DNA of 64,000 nt from Arcanobacterium phocisimile (GTDB lineage: Bacteria > Actinomycetota > Actinomycetes > Actinomycetales > Actinomycetaceae): the NCBI RefSeq assembly GCF_016904675.1, contig NZ_CP070228.1:1302001-1366000 (forward strand), written 5' to 3'. The position numbers and the translations under genes are program-made. The notes beneath the pieces are model-generated. The model was given only the letters and a program-made list of their open reading frames with translations. It ran no database searches and was not told the DNA's origin. This document shows, in pieces, positions 61,674-64,000 of this stretch; position 1 is the first letter of the stretch, and every line of letters starts with the position of its first letter.

Positions 61674-62435
61674 TCACACGAGCTCAACAACGTTCGCGAT
61701 CGAATCGTGAACGAAATCTGGACGGAATGGGAACTTCTCAATATCTGACTTCTTCGTCGAACCAGTGAGCACCAAATGAGTCTGCAAACCAGTTTCTACA
61801 CCGGCTAGAACATCCGTGTCCATGCGGTCACCCACAATAGCAGTCGACTCCGAATGTGCACCGATCTTATTCAAACCATTACGCAACATCACCGGATTAG
61901 GCTTGCCGACGAAGAATGGCGAACGACCCGTCGCTTTTTCAATCAACGCAGCTACCGCGCCTGTTGCCGGAATATCTCCATCGGCTGACGGGCCAGTACT
62001 ATCCGGGTTCGTTGCAATGAAACGAGCACCGTCTTGGATAAGACGAATCGCCTTCGTGATCGCATCGAACGAATATGTACGGGTTTCACCCAGCACCACG
62101 AACTCCGGCTTCGAATCGGTCATAATAAAACCCTGCTCATACAAAGCAGTAGTCAAACCAGCTTCACCCACTACGTAGGCCCGACGCGAATCCGACTGCT
62201 TCGCCAAGAACCCAGCCGTAGCCAAAGCCGACGTCCAAATATGATCTTCGGACACATCCAGTCCAGAGGTTTTCAATCGTTCTGCTAAATCACGTTCGGT
62301 GAAAATCGAGTTATTTGTCAAGATCAAGTGCGGGATATCTTTTTCCTGCAAACGTCCCAAAAACTCAGCTGCACCCGGCAACGCTTTACCTTCGTGCACC
62401 AGCACGCCGTCCATATCAATAAGCCATGACTTCAT
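61674..62435 (-). CDS. HAD-superfamily (NagD-like) phosphatase
   Basis: A 253-aa class IIA HAD hydrolase: motif I LIDMDGVLVHEG (nucleophile Asp7 with Asp9 as acid), motif II LILTNNSIFTE (Thr), motif III Lys in FVGKPNPVML and motif IV VGDRMDTDVLAG. NagD-type enzymes dephosphorylate small phosphosugars or nucleotides; substrate is unknown. ATG 62435 makes the protein begin MKSWLIDMDG; the frame extends to 62474 but 13 additional residues are atypical. Stands alone between ssrA and smpB. Confidence 0.92.
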   Translation of the reverse strand: MKSWLIDMDGVLVHEGKALPGAAEFLGRLQEKDIPHLILTNNSIFTERDLAERLKTSGLDVSEDHIWTSALATAGFLAKQSDSRRAYVVGEAGLTTALYEQGFIMTDSKPEFVVLGETRTYSFDAITKAIRLIQDGARFIATNPDSTGPSADGDIPATGAVAALIEKATGRSPFFVGKPNPVMLRNGLNKIGAHSESTAIVGDRMDTDVLAGVETGLQTHLVLTGSTKKSDIEKFPFRPDFVHDSIANVVELV

Positions 62436-62608
62436 ATACCTATGTTTACCATGTTTAGACGGCCAAGGATACAAGTTTCGCTTATGAAAGAACAGAAACT
62501 AGCCAATGCACGGCTAACTATGTGCACAGAGTTTGCAAAAACGAACCCTAATACTAAAAAACAGATGACATGAGCATCATTTTGCACACTGTATGCACGC
62601 TTGACTTC

Positions 62609-63151
62609 TTATCGACGTTGCTTACGGCGCGCCTCACTCATCGCGCGCTGTGCATCTCGTTCATCTTGCCGCCGGCGCAATGTCTCGCGCTTATCCCACT
62701 CCTGCTTACCGTGCGCCAAGGCAATTTCAAGTTTGGCGCGGCCGCGCACGAAATACAGCTCAAGCGGCACGATCGTTGTACCCTTCGCTTTTACTTTCAC
62801 ACCCAGCTCGCGAAGTTCATGAGCATGCAGCAGCAGTTTACGTTTAGCCGTAGGTTTATGGTTCGTCCACGAACCCATCGCATAGACTGGAATATTCATT
62901 CCAACTACCCAGGCTTCCCCCGAACGATCAACTTCAATCCAGGCTTCGCTGAGCGAGGCACGGCCCAACCGCAACGCCTTTACTTCTGTACCTGACAAAA
63001 CTAAACCAGCTTCGAATACGTCATCAATGAAGTAATCGTGACGAGCTTTCTTATTGCGCGCAATGACCTGTTTAGCTTCCGCAGCCATCTTCGACTTTTG
63101 AGCTTGCGTGAGTTTCCCGGAGTTCTTCGCAGCGCTATTCTTTTTCGCCAT
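62609..63151 (-). CDS. smpB: SsrA-binding protein SmpB
   Basis: 180-aa tmRNA partner that delivers the RNA to stalled ribosomes. Conserved blocks are ARHDYFIDDVFEAGLVLSGTEVKALRLGRASLSEAWI and GMNIPVYAMGSW...HKPTAKRKLLLHAHE...VPLELYFVRGRAKLEIALAHGK, with the basic C-terminal tail KRETLRRRQDERDAQRAM SEARRKQRR (split here) that enters the mRNA channel. The N-terminal extension of about 30 residues is Lys/Ala-rich. GAAGGAGA is an ideal ribosome-binding site. Confidence 0.98.
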   Translation of the reverse strand: MAKKNSAAKNSGKLTQAQKSKMAAEAKQVIARNKKARHDYFIDDVFEAGLVLSGTEVKALRLGRASLSEAWIEVDRSGEAWVVGMNIPVYAMGSWTNHKPTAKRKLLLHAHELRELGVKVKAKGTTIVPLELYFVRGRAKLEIALAHGKQEWDKRETLRRRQDERDAQRAMSEARRKQRR

Positions 63152-63168
63152 GCGTTATCTCCTTCTCG

Positions 63169-64000
63169 TTAAAAACCTGGCAGACCCATCGGGTTGATAG
63201 CTGTACCATTCTGCCACACTTCGAAGTGAACATGGCAACCGGTAACTCGACCAGTAGCACCCGATAACCCAATCAAGTCCCCTTGCGAGACTCGTTGGCC
63301 GGGCGCGACCTTAATCGCAGACAAGTGCATATGTGCAGTTACATACGAGCTACCATTATGGATTCCATGGTTTACGTATACGATATTTCCACCGCCTACA
63401 TCAAACTCAGTACTTGCAACTACGCCATCTGCAGCCGCATACTGCGGATCACCGCACGCCGATTGCAAATCGACGCCTTGATGCATACGCCGATAATTAC
63501 CAAGCGGATATACCCGCATACCAAATGGCGATGTAACAACGAGCGGTCCAGGGATCGGTGGATTGAGCCAACCACCAGCTGCCGACGCACGTTGAGCGGC
63601 AGCTGCAGCTTGTTGGGCAGCGTTGAGCGCCGCTAAACGTTCCGCTTCACGACGCCGATTTTCTTCGTCGATCGCAGCGATGCGTGCGCTTGCAGCCTGT
63701 TGAGATTTTTCTACCTCTACCAAAGAAGCTTCGAATTCGGCCTTGCGCTGTTCTAGACTCTGAGTCTGCGCGGTAATCGAGGATTCCAATTCGAGCAACG
63801 TATCTTTATGTGTTTGCGCTACATCACGCGCGTTATCCCGAGCAACGACAAGTGCATCAGATTCGGCTTTCAGTTCTTCAACCCGATCTTCAACTGCTTC
63901 TTGACGCGACTGGCGATTCTTAGACCGCGCGACGGATTGCGAAAGTTCAGTGAAAGCGGCACTTTGCGTACGTGTCAACGCAGCATTAACTCGATAAGCA
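63169..64000 (-). CDS. M23-family peptidase with coiled-coil (5' end outside window)
   Basis: Secreted murein hydrolase or its activator, related to EnvC/NlpD. The open frame extends past the window edge, so the signal peptide is missing. The N-terminal half is a coiled coil of 4-3 heptads (QEAVEDRVEELKAESDALVVARDN, ELESSITAQTQSLEQRKAEFEA). The C-terminal LytM domain has HxxxD RMHQGVDLQSACG and HxH GCHVHFEVWQNG, so the zinc site is intact (the second domain part is SYVTAHMHLSAIKV). It lies 17 bp downstream-to-upstream of smpB on the same strand; in actinobacteria ftsE-ftsX-(M23)-smpB is the usual order, which predicts ftsX just beyond the edge. Confidence 0.93.
   Translation of the reverse strand, partial: AYRVNAALTRTQSAAFTELSQSVARSKNRQSRQEAVEDRVEELKAESDALVVARDNARDVAQTHKDTLLELESSITAQTQSLEQRKAEFEASLVEVEKSQQAASARIAAIDEENRRREAERLAALNAAQQAAAAAQRASAAGGWLNPPIPGPLVVTSPFGMRVYPLGNYRRMHQGVDLQSACGDPQYAAADGVVASTEFDVGGGNIVYVNHGIHNGSSYVTAHMHLSAIKVAPGQRVSQGDLIGLSGATGRVTGCHVHFEVWQNGTAINPMGLPGF

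Overview
The window reads as one stretch of chromosome from a moderately low-GC member of the Actinomycetaceae; Arcanobacterium or Trueperella is my best guess, made from gene content and not from any search. Pointers are: a SenX3/RegX3-type system next to pstSCAB and phoU, a GuaB1-type IMPDH paralogue beside purA and purB, a SigK/RskA pair, type II NADH dehydrogenase, an actinobacterial-style tmRNA with smpB nearby, ECF-type transporters, and cell-wall proteins with LAKTG/LARTG sorting signals. There is no IS element, prophage, CRISPR array, rRNA or tRNA. The DNA looks like core genome with small accessory patches.

Layout. 0-3 kb: end of an ECF sigma factor with its anti-sigma factor, a small membrane protein/HTH pair with an operator over its promoter, and a RelB/RelE-like toxin-antitoxin pair. 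3-4.5 kb: PLP synthase pdxS-pdxT. 4.7-9.5 kb: a five-gene cluster of SAM hydrolase, complete ECF transporter and HD hydrolase. 9.4-12.3 kb: Mn/Zn-type ABC importer. 12.5-15.8 kb: LssY-C protein and a GntR/ABC exporter operon. 15.9-18.3 kb: cystine-type ABC importer preceded by a 25-codon leader ORF with a Cys-Cys pair and an anti-SD/SD pairing, which looks like a cysteine attenuator. 18.4-25.6 kb: BrnQ, a previously unlisted 57-aa membrane protein, an ABC exporter, galactokinase, Ndh and a TauE-type exporter. 25.7-29 kb: wall-anchored 5'-nucleotidase and an orphan NisI-like lantibiotic immunity lipoprotein. 29-33.4 kb: purB, purA and guaB1. 33.5-38.5 kb: two wall-anchored surface proteins, one split by a frameshift. 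38.7-47.1 kb: a seven-gene operon (ECF importer, two YbtP/YbtQ-like ABC proteins, TetR, MFS) behind a DtxR/IdeR-type box. 47.2-55.4 kb: TDT transporter, pstSCAB with a PHO box, regX3-senX3 and phoU. 55.4-58 kb: frameshifted YbjQ gene and an arsenic/metal cluster with a broken permease. 58-61 kb: DUF5996 protein and an Abi_2 defence gene with structured upstream RNA. 61-64 kb: ssrA, HAD phosphatase, smpB and an M23 peptidase running off the end.

How it fits together. Several units concern nutrient capture under host-like limitation: phosphate, manganese/zinc, chelated iron, cystine, B6 and an unknown ECF substrate. Others concern envelope display and defence against bacteriocins, phage and arsenic. 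Three genes are disrupted: two at homopolymer runs (G5 and T8) and one by an internal deletion. The homopolymer cases could be slippage, decay or sequencing error.
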